Shown: positions 27,847 to 36,105 of the stretch, piece by piece | How positions within the stretch are numbered: the first letter of the stretch is position 1 | Layout: each line of letters begins with the position of its first letter | Program-made: the position numbers and the translations under genes | Source: Methanoregula sp. | GTDB lineage: Archaea > Halobacteriota > Methanomicrobia > Methanomicrobiales > Methanospirillaceae | Assembly (NCBI GenBank): GCA_026625165.1 | Contig: CP112999.1 | Span: 434,001-498,000 of the forward strand | Direction: 5' to 3' | Length of the DNA: 64,000 bases | The notes under the pieces: generated by a model | The model's database searches: none | Seen by the model: the letters and a program-made list of their open reading frames with translations, nothing else | Told to the model about the DNA's origin: nothing

Positions 27847-28047
27847 TCACACAAGTAATGCCGGCACAAGGATCAGGAGCACGGCGACCAGCATTCCAGC
27901 TGTGAACCCGACAATTCCGGAAGCGGAAATGCCCGAGTCAAGCTTGTTGGTCCGTGCAAGGATCTGTGCCTTGTAGCGGATGTTCTCAGTCATATTCTCG
28001 ATTGCGACCATCCTGATGGGTCCTGTAGGTTTTGCTTCTTCTGCCAT
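27847..28047 (-). CDS. mtrF: Methyl-H4MPT:CoM methyltransferase subunit MtrF
   Basis: 66 residues from the ATG at 28047, preceded by GAGGTGAGAG. It has a short soluble start ([20 protein letters not shown]) and one C-terminal membrane helix ([20 protein letters not shown]), as in MtrF, a small membrane subunit of the Mtr stalk. It lies between mtrA and the MtrA-MtrG fusion. Confidence 0.9.
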   Translation of the reverse strand: MAEEAKPTGPIRMVAIENMTENIRYKAQILARTNKLDSGISASGIVGFTAGMLVAVLLILVPALLV

Positions 28048-28052
28048 TTCTC

Positions 28053-28772
28053 TCACCTCAACCACAGGAATCCGAGCAGGGCGAACGACACGATCAGACC
28101 GATCATAAGGCCTTCGATCTTGCCTGCATAGACACCGGCGGCAAACTTGTCGCGGTAGCCGATGTTGGTCACCATCTTCTCGATTATCTTCATACGGGCG
28201 GTGATAAGTGCAACCTCACCGGACAGGGCCTGAACTGCCCCGCCTGTCTCCTCTCCCCCTGCAGCAGCCTCTTTGACCTCGACGACCATCGGTTCGCCGA
28301 ACGCACCGGGGTCCCTGGTCTTGAGTTCGTTGATCTTGGCCTTGATAGCGTTGAGGTCTTCAGATTCCATGATGTTGACGACTTCGACCTGCTGCTGGAA
28401 GCGCTTGATAGCGTCGTCTTTGAGGTTCTCGATGAAGGGAATAGCACCTTCAGCACCGACGACCCTGCCCTCTTTGACTCCGTTTTTGTGGAGTGCGATC
28501 ATGGTCTGGCCGGCGAGGTGACCTTTCACCTCAGTACCGCAACAGAGCATGAACCGGATGTTGGGGTTGGCGACGATATTGGCGATGACCTTTTCGAGCC
28601 CGAGGTTCTCTGTCTTACAGGAACCGCACATTGCGGCGCCCCCGTCACAGATCCCCTTCTCATCGAGGTGAGATCCCATGGTCACTACGGCGACGGGGCT
28701 GTTAGCGTCACCGGAGACAAAGTCTCCCTTGACGAGTGGCCATCCGCTTGCGGGTGATTTCTTGTCTGCCAT
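28053..28772 (-). CDS. mtrA: Methyl-H4MPT:CoM methyltransferase subunit MtrA
   Basis: 239 residues, the normal length. The soluble cobamide-binding domain (~1-170) carries [12 protein letters not shown] with the cobalt-ligating His at residue 85; a linker and a C-terminal membrane helix (~215-238, [18 protein letters not shown]) follow. MtrA carries the methyl group between MtrH and coenzyme M. Its first 509 bases recur in the fusion gene downstream. Confidence 0.97.
   Translation of the reverse strand: MADKKSPASGWPLVKGDFVSGDANSPVAVVTMGSHLDEKGICDGGAAMCGSCKTENLGLEKVIANIVANPNIRFMLCCGTEVKGHLAGQTMIALHKNGVKEGRVVGAEGAIPFIENLKDDAIKRFQQQVEVVNIMESEDLNAIKAKINELKTRDPGAFGEPMVVEVKEAAAGGEETGGAVQALSGEVALITARMKIIEKMVTNIGYRDKFAAGVYAGKIEGLMIGLIVSFALLGFLWLR
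28264..28772. repeat. Direct repeat copy 1 (mtrA)
   Basis: Partner of 27328-27836. One mismatch in 509 bases (28305). Such identity over third codon positions means recent duplication or ongoing gene conversion. Confidence 0.97.
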
Positions 28773-28773
28773 A

Positions 28774-29067
28774 TTAACCCACCTTGATCATCTGGAATGC
28801 AATGACTCCTGCAATGAGTAGTCCGACCGCAAGACCGTACCAGAACGAGTTCATTGTGCCCGCGATAGGAAGTGCCTGCTCGCGGTTCGGGAACGATGCA
28901 AGGTAGTTACCCTCGCCCGAGAGCATGTTGACCAGATCGTCGGTCACGCTCTCAAGCACCGTGACTTTTTCCATGATGGGCGTGAACGATTCGCCTGCGG
29001 TGGTGATGATGCCGACAACAGGGTCAGCGACAAGCCCGAATTCCGGAAGTACCAGAATGTATGCCAT
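28774..29067 (-). CDS. mtrB: Methyl-H4MPT:CoM methyltransferase subunit MtrB
   Basis: 97 residues from the ATG at 29067 ([19 protein letters not shown]); a longer frame into mtrC is not used. One C-terminal membrane helix ([19 protein letters not shown]) follows a short cytoplasmic part. It starts two bases after the mtrC stop. Confidence 0.95.
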   Translation of the reverse strand: MAYILVLPEFGLVADPVVGIITTAGESFTPIMEKVTVLESVTDDLVNMLSGEGNYLASFPNREQALPIAGTMNSFWYGLAVGLLIAGVIAFQMIKVG

Positions 29068-29068
29068 G

Positions 29069-29917
29069 TCAGTGTGCCTCCACTTCAGGAATCGGTTTTG
29101 CATCAAGCCATGCGGCTGCGTCGCGCTTGGAGAGCTCAATGTACTGCATGTATGTGTATGCCCACCCGACCAGTGCGATAACAAGCGAGATCAGTGCTGA
29201 TCCGGTAGTTATCAACGCAAAGGACATGATGGCTGCAACGATCATGCTTAAAAATCCGCATTCAGCGGCACACATGAGCATGCGGTCCTGCGTCCAGCCA
29301 GGTCCGAGACATGCATTGAACGGGTGCTGGATTGCCAGTGCACCGAGCATGAACGCCACGGCAATCAGGCACCCTCCGATAAAGGTTGCCTGGAAGCTGG
29401 GAAGACTGAGGCCAAAGACCATGACCGAACCGGTTGTCAGCGCTGCAAAGGTGAACCCGCCGGTCATTAAGACTGCAAATCCCATAAGGGTGAATGCGCC
29501 TACAACTGCAAGCTCTGTCAGCGACTGGACCATCGCCGGAATCTTCATGTTCAGCACGTCGTTTGAGAGGTAGCCGAGGATCAGGCCGATGACTGCTGCG
29601 AGCACGAGTGCAACGATTGGGGCTGCGACACCGAACTTGGTCGCAAGCAGCATCGCAATGACACCGGACCCGAACGAGATCATACCCGCCGAGGGAACAC
29701 CGGTACCGATACCATAGCTGCACAGCACCTTGATCGTGTTGCTGCCCCAGACGAGTGCTGCAATCACGGCAAGTCCGCCGAAGAACGAGAACATCTCGGT
29801 ATTTGTCACTACGTTTAAGTAGGACAGGTAGAGACAGACAAGGCTGGCAATGATACCTGCCACCATGATCTTGGTGTGCGGGATGCCCCCTGCAATAACT
29901 TCAATTTTTACTGTCAT
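29069..29917 (-). CDS. mtrC: Methyl-H4MPT:CoM methyltransferase subunit MtrC
   Basis: 282 residues, about seven membrane helices. It is one of the three large subunits (C, D, E) thought to form the sodium-ion path of the Mtr pump. Recognised by GGIPHTKIMVAGIIASLVCL, YGIGTGVPSAGMISFGSG and IQHPFNACLGPGWTQDRMLM. It lies nine bases after mtrD. Confidence 0.96.
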   Translation of the reverse strand: MTVKIEVIAGGIPHTKIMVAGIIASLVCLYLSYLNVVTNTEMFSFFGGLAVIAALVWGSNTIKVLCSYGIGTGVPSAGMISFGSGVIAMLLATKFGVAAPIVALVLAAVIGLILGYLSNDVLNMKIPAMVQSLTELAVVGAFTLMGFAVLMTGGFTFAALTTGSVMVFGLSLPSFQATFIGGCLIAVAFMLGALAIQHPFNACLGPGWTQDRMLMCAAECGFLSMIVAAIMSFALITTGSALISLVIALVGWAYTYMQYIELSKRDAAAWLDAKPIPEVEAH

Positions 29918-29926
29918 TTCTCCACC

Positions 29927-30760
29927 TCACACCGTAACAATCAGGATCGCGACGAACCCGCAGAGTGCGGTTGCGACAGCAGATGCGACGACTGATCGCG
30001 GCCAGCGCTTGAACTTCGGGTCGTGAGGGCCTTCGATTGTTCCGGTGATATTGTAAGCGGTCAGCACCGCGTTCACGAGGAACATACCGACAGCGAATAT
30101 TCCTGCTGCCGAAATTGCGATCGGCAGGATCTGGGCTTCGGTTGCCCTCATCATCGCGGGCAGTGTTGCCTTGTACAGGTCAAGGAGCATCAGGTAGATG
30201 AGCGTACCGCCTGCTCCTCCGAGAATACCGCCGATGACTCCACCGACGAACGAGACGAACGGCAGTCCATGTCCTTCAGTACCCTGTGACTTGAATTCAG
30301 GCTGTGTGTCACCGGTGATCGGGTCTACCTTGATCTTGCCAGATGCTGAAGGGATACCCATACCAAAGACGTAGATGAAGTTCACCATCATGCAGGTGAT
30401 TGCCATCATCAGACCGCCACCGACGCCGCCGGTGATAACTGCAACGGTCGTTCCCAGTTCAGCTGCCCATGCCCCGCCAAAGAGCCCGGCGAGACCTGCA
30501 CCGGCAGCGAGCATTGCAACACCGGTTGCGATACCGGGAGCCTGCCCCATCGCAGCCGGCGCACCGCCGACCGGGACGAAGTGGGTGCCAAATCCGATCA
30601 GGACACCGCCGATCACCATACCGATAAGGGCCATGAGGCCGAGGCCTGGAGCGATCTTCCAGCAGATTCCGAGAATTACGAGCAGCATGACGACACCCAC
30701 CGCCATTGCGGTCGGGTTCATTGCGCCGCCAGCTGCCGGTTTTGCTGCAACTGCGCTCAT
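29927..30760 (-). CDS. mtrD: Methyl-H4MPT:CoM methyltransferase subunit MtrD
   Basis: 277 residues with about six membrane helices. Typical are VGGAPAAMGQAPGIATGVAM and FVYVFGMGIPSASGKI-type sequence (NFIYVFGMGIPSASGKIKVD), where acidic and polar residues in the membrane are implicated in Na+ transport by the family. The start overlaps the mtrE stop by four bases. Confidence 0.96.
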   Translation of the reverse strand: MSAVAAKPAAGGAMNPTAMAVGVVMLLVILGICWKIAPGLGLMALIGMVIGGVLIGFGTHFVPVGGAPAAMGQAPGIATGVAMLAAGAGLAGLFGGAWAAELGTTVAVITGGVGGGLMMAITCMMVNFIYVFGMGIPSASGKIKVDPITGDTQPEFKSQGTEGHGLPFVSFVGGVIGGILGGAGGTLIYLMLLDLYKATLPAMMRATEAQILPIAISAAGIFAVGMFLVNAVLTAYNITGTIEGPHDPKFKRWPRSVVASAVATALCGFVAILIVTV

Positions 30761-31659
30761 GAGGACGCCTCCTTTACCGGTTCTGTGTATGGCCCGTAGG
30801 TCTTGCGTGCCCAGACTTCAATGTACCGGTCGATGATCGTAAAGACCAGGATCATCAGGACACCGACAATGATCGCACCCCATCCTCCACCGATCTTCTC
30901 AAAGAGGATCGTGCGCCAGAGTTCGAGGAATACGATCAGGCCAAAGCAGACTCCTGATGCGGGTCCGCCCAGTTTTGCCGTGAAGAACCCGTTGTCAATT
31001 GAGTTGCGCTCGCCGGCTTCGGCATAGCGGACGATGTTGCCTGATGCTGAGATCGGGACGCCTGCACCAAACTTCTGGTTCTGGTACTGGCGTTCCTTGC
31101 CATAGTACGGGTTGCCTGTCGCAGATCCTGCTGCACCGAGTGCAATACCCCATAACAGGCCGAGCAGCGGCAGCGGGAACGGGTGTCCCAGTGCGGCGTT
31201 CATCAGGTAACAGAGGGTGACGGTACAGAAGATAGCGATAAATGCATGCGCCATCGTGACCGTGGTCATCGACTTCAAAATGTCAACGTAGACCGGCTGC
31301 CCGAATTTCTTCAGGCTTGCCGTCCTGCCGAGATACGCGGTGGTTGCGTACACGCCCTGGACAAAGACTGCGAGGACACAGCCAAGGACGATCGCGAGGA
31401 CCGCGTTGATCTGCATCGCCATAAATGCCCATGCGAGTCCGGCGCCCAGAGCGCACCAGAGACCGTATGCCGGGGGTTCACCTGCGACCGCCTTATTGAA
31501 GATGCGGTGCAGGAAACCCATCTGCGGAGCGAGCTGAACCTGTGAGTTCGGGTCACCTTGTGATCCGATGTTGGATTCAGTATCTTCCGCAGCTCCGGCT
31601 ACGGTGGCAAGAGCTCCTGTCAATGCAGTAATTCCAATGCCAAATACAATATTCTCCAT
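30757..31659 (-). CDS. mtrE: Methyl-H4MPT:CoM methyltransferase subunit MtrE
   Basis: 300 residues with about six membrane helices. It opens the operon, as in other methanogens. Recognised by GAAEDTESNIGSQGDPNSQV, LAPQMGFLHRIFNKAVAGEP and KFGAGVPISASGNIVRYAEA. A strong purine-rich GGGAGGAGG ribosome binding site lies at 31664-31672. Confidence 0.97.
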   Translation of the reverse strand: MENIVFGIGITALTGALATVAGAAEDTESNIGSQGDPNSQVQLAPQMGFLHRIFNKAVAGEPPAYGLWCALGAGLAWAFMAMQINAVLAIVLGCVLAVFVQGVYATTAYLGRTASLKKFGQPVYVDILKSMTTVTMAHAFIAIFCTVTLCYLMNAALGHPFPLPLLGLLWGIALGAAGSATGNPYYGKERQYQNQKFGAGVPISASGNIVRYAEAGERNSIDNGFFTAKLGGPASGVCFGLIVFLELWRTILFEKIGGGWGAIIVGVLMILVFTIIDRYIEVWARKTYGPYTEPVKEASS

Positions 31660-32011
31660 TTAGCCTCCTCCCTGCGTGCTGAAGAGTGCACGAGAGTATT
31701 CAAAATGCAATGCCACGCACATCGAGTTAAAACTCTTTGTGGTCATTCTAAAATTAGTTTGTACTTAATTAAAAGGTTTCGAAACAGAATTCGTCAAATC
31801 GCAATTAAATTTGCCCGATTTATAAAAGAAGCAAAAATTGCGGGATTTTAAACAGGTAAATTTACTTTAACTCAAAAAAAGTTGAGTTGATGTTGGACGA
31901 TCGGGTCCGGGGTGATACCGGTTGCGGTATCGTCGATTTCTGTATATGCAGGGTCAAAAAATACAGGTATCATGGAGATGAAAAAACGGGCCGGATCTCT
32001 TCTCTTTTTTA
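31660..32011. other. mtr promoter region, no gene
   Basis: 352 bases without a believable gene. Read on the minus strand it contains a TATA box CTTTTATAAATC (31817-31828), predicting an mtr leader of about 135 bases, and a second weaker TTTTAATTAAG near 31765-31775. Confidence 0.5.
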
Positions 32012-32335
32012 TTATTTCCATTCCATCGTATGGCGCCTGCTCCCCTCGCTCTCCTGCAGCTCAACCCGGTTTTTCAATGTGCCCAGCATACATGGTGTTA
32101 TCAGTTTTCCCGTTAGCACATGGATCTCCTCTCTCTCCCCATCTTCGATGTTTATTTCATAGGTTATGATAAAATCCTCCTGGTTTTTAAGGGCATATGA
32201 GAGGATCTGTGAAATTGTTTCAGTTACCTGAGGGTCGATCCCCCTCTTTTTTTGTTTTTTCCGGGCTGGTTTATTTGGTGGTTTTTTCCGGGGAGGTATA
32301 AGGAAAATTGTGATTGCTGATGATATTAATCTCAT
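32012..32335 (-). CDS. Small hypothetical protein
   Basis: 107 residues. The first ~30 residues are hydrophobic and then Lys/Pro-rich (PPRKKPPNKPARKKQKKRG), followed by a protein-like stretch with helix and strands (VTETISQILSYALKNQEDFI, ITYEINIEDGEREEIHVLTG). I do not recognise it. The true start may be internal, since the basic head looks like leader sequence. It lies downstream of the radical SAM gene on the same strand. Confidence 0.4.
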   Translation of the reverse strand: MRLISSAITIFLIPPRKKPPNKPARKKQKKRGIDPQVTETISQILSYALKNQEDFIITYEINIEDGEREEIHVLTGKLITPCMLGTLKNRVELQESEGSRRHTMEWK

Positions 32336-32436
32336 CTCTTTTATTAGCCCGAAGTCAGCGGTTCATCCCAGACACTATTCAGTTGATGGGATTCGGGTGG
32401 AATAACCTGCAGCTTATAAAAAAAAGCATCGAAGTT

Positions 32437-33591
32437 TTATCCCGACACCATCTTGTGCATCAGCGCCGCGACTCCGGGTTTTTTCCCCTTCTTGGTCCGT
32501 GACGAAAATGCCATGTCCATCATCGAGGATTCCGACATCTCCCGATCGAGACGGGCAGCAATCTCGTCAAAGATCCTCCGGTAGGCAACACAGTGGGGGT
32601 CGACACCTTTGATGATGCCGTCCGTCGGTGCAATGGCATTGTAGGGGCAGCCGCCCCGGCAATATTTTATATGTCGGCATCCCCCGCATGCCGTATCTAC
32701 GTAATCCTTATAGGAAAACATCAGCTTCCATGCATCGGATCCGGCAAGGTCTTCAGGAGTGGGACGGTCACGGACGTTACCCATGACATATTCCGTCATG
32801 CCGACAAACCGGTAACAGGGATAGATGCTGCCATCCGGTCCGACTGCAAAGGTGTTTCCCATGCAGTCTGCAAACGTGCAGACATTGCCCCTCCGGGTGA
32901 ACACGCACCGGAACAGGTCGTTGATATTCATCACGTCAATCTCCTGCAGGTGTTCCAACGACTTGTCAAGAAGGTATACCAGCAGGTCGCCGTATTCCTC
33001 CGGTTCAAGTGCCCACTGGTTTGGATTTTCAGACCGCAGCGACGGCAGAGCGGGGTGCAGTTTCATGGTAAACCCATTTTTTAAAAAAAAGTCAAAGATC
33101 GCTTCCCGGGACTTGACCGATGTGGAGGTGAATGTGCAGATGAACCGCACATCAAGGCCGTTTGCCTTTGCAATCTCATAGCCCCGCATGGTCTTCTCGA
33201 AATACCCGTTACCTCTCTGGAGGTCATTGATCTCCTTGGGGCCGTCAATGCTGGAGCCGATCGGCACATGGTATTCCGCGAGGACTTTGGCGATCTCAGG
33301 AGTCATCTTCCAGAGATTGGACTGCAGCGCAAATTCCGGCTTTAAGTGGGGGAGGCCGTCTGCGAGCAGCGGCAGCGCCTGCCGGTAAAAATCCGCACCG
33401 GCAAGGAGCGGTTCACCCCCGTGGAAGGTGAAGGTGACCCGGTCGGTCCGGAAATCCCTGAGCCATGCGACCACTTCCCTGACGGTCTCGATGGTCATGA
33501 GGGGCGATCCTTCCTCCGAGCTCCAGCAATAACTGCATCTGGAAGGACAGCCTAACGTCGGGATGAGCATCACATGAAAAGGATTTTTCAT
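32437..33591 (-). CDS. SPASM radical SAM enzyme, peptide-modifying type
   Basis: 384 residues. The radical SAM motif CxxxCxxC is CPSRCSYC near residues 15-22, with GGEPLL as the SAM-binding strand. The C-terminal SPASM region has the Cys set for two auxiliary 4Fe-4S clusters (CTFADC, YPCYRF, CGGCRHIKYCRGGCPYN). Relatives are anaerobic sulfatase maturases and peptide-modifying enzymes, including a methanogen group found next to small Cys-rich peptides. No sulfatase was seen nearby, so a peptide substrate is more likely; that is inference. A TATA-like AAATATACGG just upstream suggests a very short leader. Confidence 0.85.
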   Translation of the reverse strand: MKNPFHVMLIPTLGCPSRCSYCWSSEEGSPLMTIETVREVVAWLRDFRTDRVTFTFHGGEPLLAGADFYRQALPLLADGLPHLKPEFALQSNLWKMTPEIAKVLAEYHVPIGSSIDGPKEINDLQRGNGYFEKTMRGYEIAKANGLDVRFICTFTSTSVKSREAIFDFFLKNGFTMKLHPALPSLRSENPNQWALEPEEYGDLLVYLLDKSLEHLQEIDVMNINDLFRCVFTRRGNVCTFADCMGNTFAVGPDGSIYPCYRFVGMTEYVMGNVRDRPTPEDLAGSDAWKLMFSYKDYVDTACGGCRHIKYCRGGCPYNAIAPTDGIIKGVDPHCVAYRRIFDEIAARLDREMSESSMMDMAFSSRTKKGKKPGVAALMHKMVSG

Positions 33592-33600
33592 TACACAAAT

Positions 33601-33714
33601 CTACCCTTCGTATCCGTATATTTGTTTTCTTTTCTTACCCGTTCTGGGGCAGAAGGCGTAAAAAAAGAGTTTCATGCACCCAAAAATGCACCCGGTATCA
33701 GCCAGCACTCCCAT
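33601..33714 (-). CDS. Possible short Cys-containing peptide before the radical SAM gene
   Basis: A 37-residue frame starting at ATG 33714 and stopping ten bases before the radical SAM start. It has Cys at 9, 13 and 22 (GCIFGCMKLFFYAFCP) and a Lys/Arg-rich end. There is no good ribosome binding site, and the TATA-like element of the next gene lies inside it, so it may be chance. It is listed because a peptide substrate is expected near this enzyme. Confidence 0.2.
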   Translation of the reverse strand: MGVLADTGCIFGCMKLFFYAFCPRTGKKRKQIYGYEG

Positions 33715-33720
33715 ATTAAG

Positions 33721-33727
33721 AAAAAAA
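33721..33727 (-). terminator. T7 terminator after the cupin
   Basis: A7 on the plus strand, T7 on the minus strand, about 17 bases after the cupin stop and before the radical SAM transcription unit. Confidence 0.45.
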
Positions 33728-33743
33728 GGGACAGGGATACCGG

Positions 33744-34081
33744 TCAGAGCAGTCTGGTCTCCTCCGTTGGTCCGGGCACCTTGACCACGAGCACCCGGAA
33801 TACCGCGGCACTCTCGTTGATCCAGCAGTGGGGAATCCGTGCGGGGCTCTCCACAAACATGTCCCTGCCGACGGTCTGCTTCTCATTGCCGATCTCAATG
33901 ACGCCGGTTCCTTCCAGTACATAGAAGAAGACGTCGACCGGCATGATATGCTTATTTAACGATTCCCCGGGCAAAAGCGTGATGACGACTGCCGTCGCTG
34001 CGGTGATTCGTAGATCTTGCGTGCGTCGACATTGTTCGGGTTTGTGCCAGACACAACTTTTAAAACATCCGCAATTTTCAT
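33744..34081 (-). pseudogene. Cupin-domain protein, apparently frameshifted
   Basis: The cupin core is intact (AVVITLLPGESLNKHIMPVD, FFYVLEGTGVIEIG, PARIPHCWIN), but no good start exists in its frame. A natural start with family-like sequence (MKIADVLKVVSGTNPNNVDA RKIYE) begins at ATG 34081 in another frame and meets the core near 33990-34010, where one missing base would join them. Cupins of this size bind a metal through two His motifs. It may be a pseudogene, a sequencing error, or a programmed shift. It follows atwA on the same strand. Confidence 0.65.
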
Positions 34082-34155
34082 ACCGTGACCTCTTTGTGGG
34101 ATACCTTTGCATACCACAGTATAAAAAAGGATTTCAGGGAGTCTTTTCCCTCGGG

Positions 34156-35805
34156 TTATACCGTGCTGCCCCGTTCCTCCGGGGTAAGGCTTGCAATGAC
34201 CTCAGCAGTCTTTCCGATCTGGATAATCTTCCCCCCCCGCATCAGTGCAACCCTGTCACAGATGTCTTCTACAAATTCCATGTCATGCGACACTACGATA
34301 AATGTCTCGTCCATCTCGTCGCGGGCGTTCCGGATCGAGTATTTCACGTCCTGTTTGGTGATCGGGTCCATCGTTCCTGTCGGCTCATCGAGTATCACGA
34401 GGCGGGGCTCATGGATAAGTACCTGCGCAAGGGCGACCCGGTGCCGCTCGCCGTCAGAGAGTTCACCGGGGAGGCGGTTGAGGATCTCGTGCGCCTTCTC
34501 CTGGGTAAACCCCGCCATGCCCAGCGTGACCATGGCTTTTCGCATTGCGAGCTCTTTGGGGAACTCCAGCCCGATCGCATCGGTCAGGTTGTCGAGCACG
34601 GTGCGGTGGGGATAGAGGTCATATTCCTGGTGCAGGAGACCGATATACTCCTTTGCCCTGCCGCGCTCATCGACACCGGGCTTTGTCATGTCCACCCAGT
34701 CGTCCCCGATAAGGATGTTCATCTCCCCGCTTGTCGGTTCGATGATACCGGCGATCATCCGCGAGAGCGTTGTCTTGCCCGCGCCGCTCTTCCCGATGAT
34801 GCCGAAGATCTCCTTCTTTGCCACATCGAATGTAACGAGGTTGACTGCCCTGACCACGCCCCGGTCGACCGAGAAGTATCGTTTGCTCACATCGCGGGCG
34901 GCAAGTACCTTCTCGCCGAATTGCTGCGGGATCTCGTAATCTTCCTCGTTATGGTTCCTTGTAAATGACCGGATCACGTCCCTTGGAAAACCGATCTTTG
35001 CAATCTTCCCGTTCTCCAAGAGAATGGCACGGTGGGTCATGTCCTCGATGACCTGCGAGAAATGGGAAGTCACGACCATCCCCATGCTGTTCTTCTTTGC
35101 AGCTTCCGTGAGCATCGCATGCACAAGCCGTGCCGTCTGCGGGTCGAGTGTTCCAGTTGGTTCATCGGCAAACAGCATCGCCGGGTCCTTGGCCAGCTGG
35201 CGGGCGAGCACGACCCGCTGTTTCTCGCCGCCGGAGAGGTCGCGGGCGATATGCATCATCCGGTGAGACAGCTTTACCTGGTCGATCAGGTCGGCAGCCC
35301 GGGTGATCGCCTTGTCCTGGGGGTAATTGATGTCATCCAGTGCATGGAGCACGTTCTCGATGACCCGGTCGTCGCCGTACAGGGCGAACGTGCGCTGGAA
35401 CATGATTGCGGTCCGGCGCATCACCCGGGATTTCATCCCGTCGCTGTTCTTGTCCCAGAGGTCAATATCTTCTGCAACAAGCCGGCCGCTGCACCGGGGG
35501 CAGGTGCTGCCGGCCCTGCTCTGCACGTCCATATGCCCGCAGGTGTCGCAGGCAGCCATATGGTATACGATCGAACCGGATGTCGGGGGGTCTTCAATGC
35601 CCCGGAGCAGGTGCATGAGCACACTCTTGCCCGCGCCGCTCCTGCCGATAATACCGACAATCTCCCCTTCCGGGATCTCAAACGAGATATTGTCAAGGAC
35701 GGTTGTGCTGCCAAACTTCATGGAGAGGTCTTTTACACTGATGAATGGCGCTGGCAAGAGGATTCCCCGAAACTCACTCACTCGAAGGTTTATTGTGTCT
35801 CTCAT
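34156..35805 (-). CDS. atwA: MCR activation component A2 (AtwA), double ABC ATPase
   Basis: 549 residues from the ATG at 35805 (GTG 35781 and TTG 35757 are in-frame alternatives). It has two ABC ATPase domains: Walker A GIIGRSGAGKSV and GIIGKSGAGKTT, signatures LSGGEKQRV and LSDGERHRV, Walker B MLFADEPTG and LVILDEPTG. No membrane segments are present. Component A2 helps the ATP-dependent reductive activation of methyl-coenzyme M reductase. Between Walker A and signature of the first domain is a Cys4 motif (CDTCGHMDVQ...CPRC, CxxC-14-CxxC) likely to bind zinc. The start overlaps the small gene at 35774-35920. Confidence 0.9.
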   Translation of the reverse strand: MRDTINLRVSEFRGILLPAPFISVKDLSMKFGSTTVLDNISFEIPEGEIVGIIGRSGAGKSVLMHLLRGIEDPPTSGSIVYHMAACDTCGHMDVQSRAGSTCPRCSGRLVAEDIDLWDKNSDGMKSRVMRRTAIMFQRTFALYGDDRVIENVLHALDDINYPQDKAITRAADLIDQVKLSHRMMHIARDLSGGEKQRVVLARQLAKDPAMLFADEPTGTLDPQTARLVHAMLTEAAKKNSMGMVVTSHFSQVIEDMTHRAILLENGKIAKIGFPRDVIRSFTRNHNEEDYEIPQQFGEKVLAARDVSKRYFSVDRGVVRAVNLVTFDVAKKEIFGIIGKSGAGKTTLSRMIAGIIEPTSGEMNILIGDDWVDMTKPGVDERGRAKEYIGLLHQEYDLYPHRTVLDNLTDAIGLEFPKELAMRKAMVTLGMAGFTQEKAHEILNRLPGELSDGERHRVALAQVLIHEPRLVILDEPTGTMDPITKQDVKYSIRNARDEMDETFIVVSHDMEFVEDICDRVALMRGGKIIQIGKTAEVIASLTPEERGSTV

Positions 35806-35920
35806 TCGTTTCCGCGTTCCGGCTGCAGATCTTGCAGACCCCACTTTCCCTGCAGTGGCCAAGATCCCTGCCGATGATCCGCCCCCGTTTCAGAGATCCC
35901 GTCCCGTCAAAATTCAGCAT
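35774..35920 (-). CDS. Small DUF5320-like Cys protein
   Basis: A 48-residue gene starting at ATG 35920 with GAGGA about eight bases upstream, ending 32 bases inside atwA. The sequence MLNFDGTGSLKRGRIIGRDL GHC echoes the DUF5320 start (GxGP...GRGxGxC) of the gene at 39543, and ends with CRESGVC and CKIC-type Cys residues (Cys 23, 29, 32). It sits 35-45 bases after operator site A, at the same distance as the other genes with this operator. The family call is my reading of a short motif. Confidence 0.5.
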   Translation of the reverse strand: MLNFDGTGSLKRGRIIGRDLGHCRESGVCKICSRNAETNERHNKPSSE

Positions 35921-35954
35921 GATTTATGTCCTCACCATTCTTGTTATGAATATT

Positions 35955-35972
35955 TACACATATGCGCATAAA
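35955..35972 (-). promoter_or_regulatory. Palindromic operator site A
   Basis: TTTACACATATGCGCATAAA region with the perfect palindrome TATGCGCATA at 35961-35970. Upstream on the minus strand is a TATA-like TTAAATC. It serves the small DUF5320-like gene and probably atwA. Confidence 0.6.
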
Positions 35973-36105
35973 GATTTAATCATTGTGAACCAAAAAGAAG
36001 AAGTGAGCGGGGGAGCCTGCTGCATGTGCATCTCCTGGTTGCGATACAGGCACCGGCACTTCAGGCAGTGACCTTCCGCTTTTTGCTTGTATTTCAGGGA
36101 AATTT

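Noticed and set aside
27837-28052. A separate, missed mtrG
   Set aside because: The spaces around mtrF are only 5-10 bases and the MtrG sequence is present in the fusion gene.
28032-28757. Plus-strand frame across mtrA, repeated at 27552-27821
   Set aside because: Antisense shadow; it appears twice only because the mtrA domain is duplicated.
31887-32162. Short plus-strand frame with CGIVDFCICRV
   Set aside because: No ribosome binding site, no family resemblance beyond two Cys pairs, and it overlaps a more protein-like minus-strand frame.
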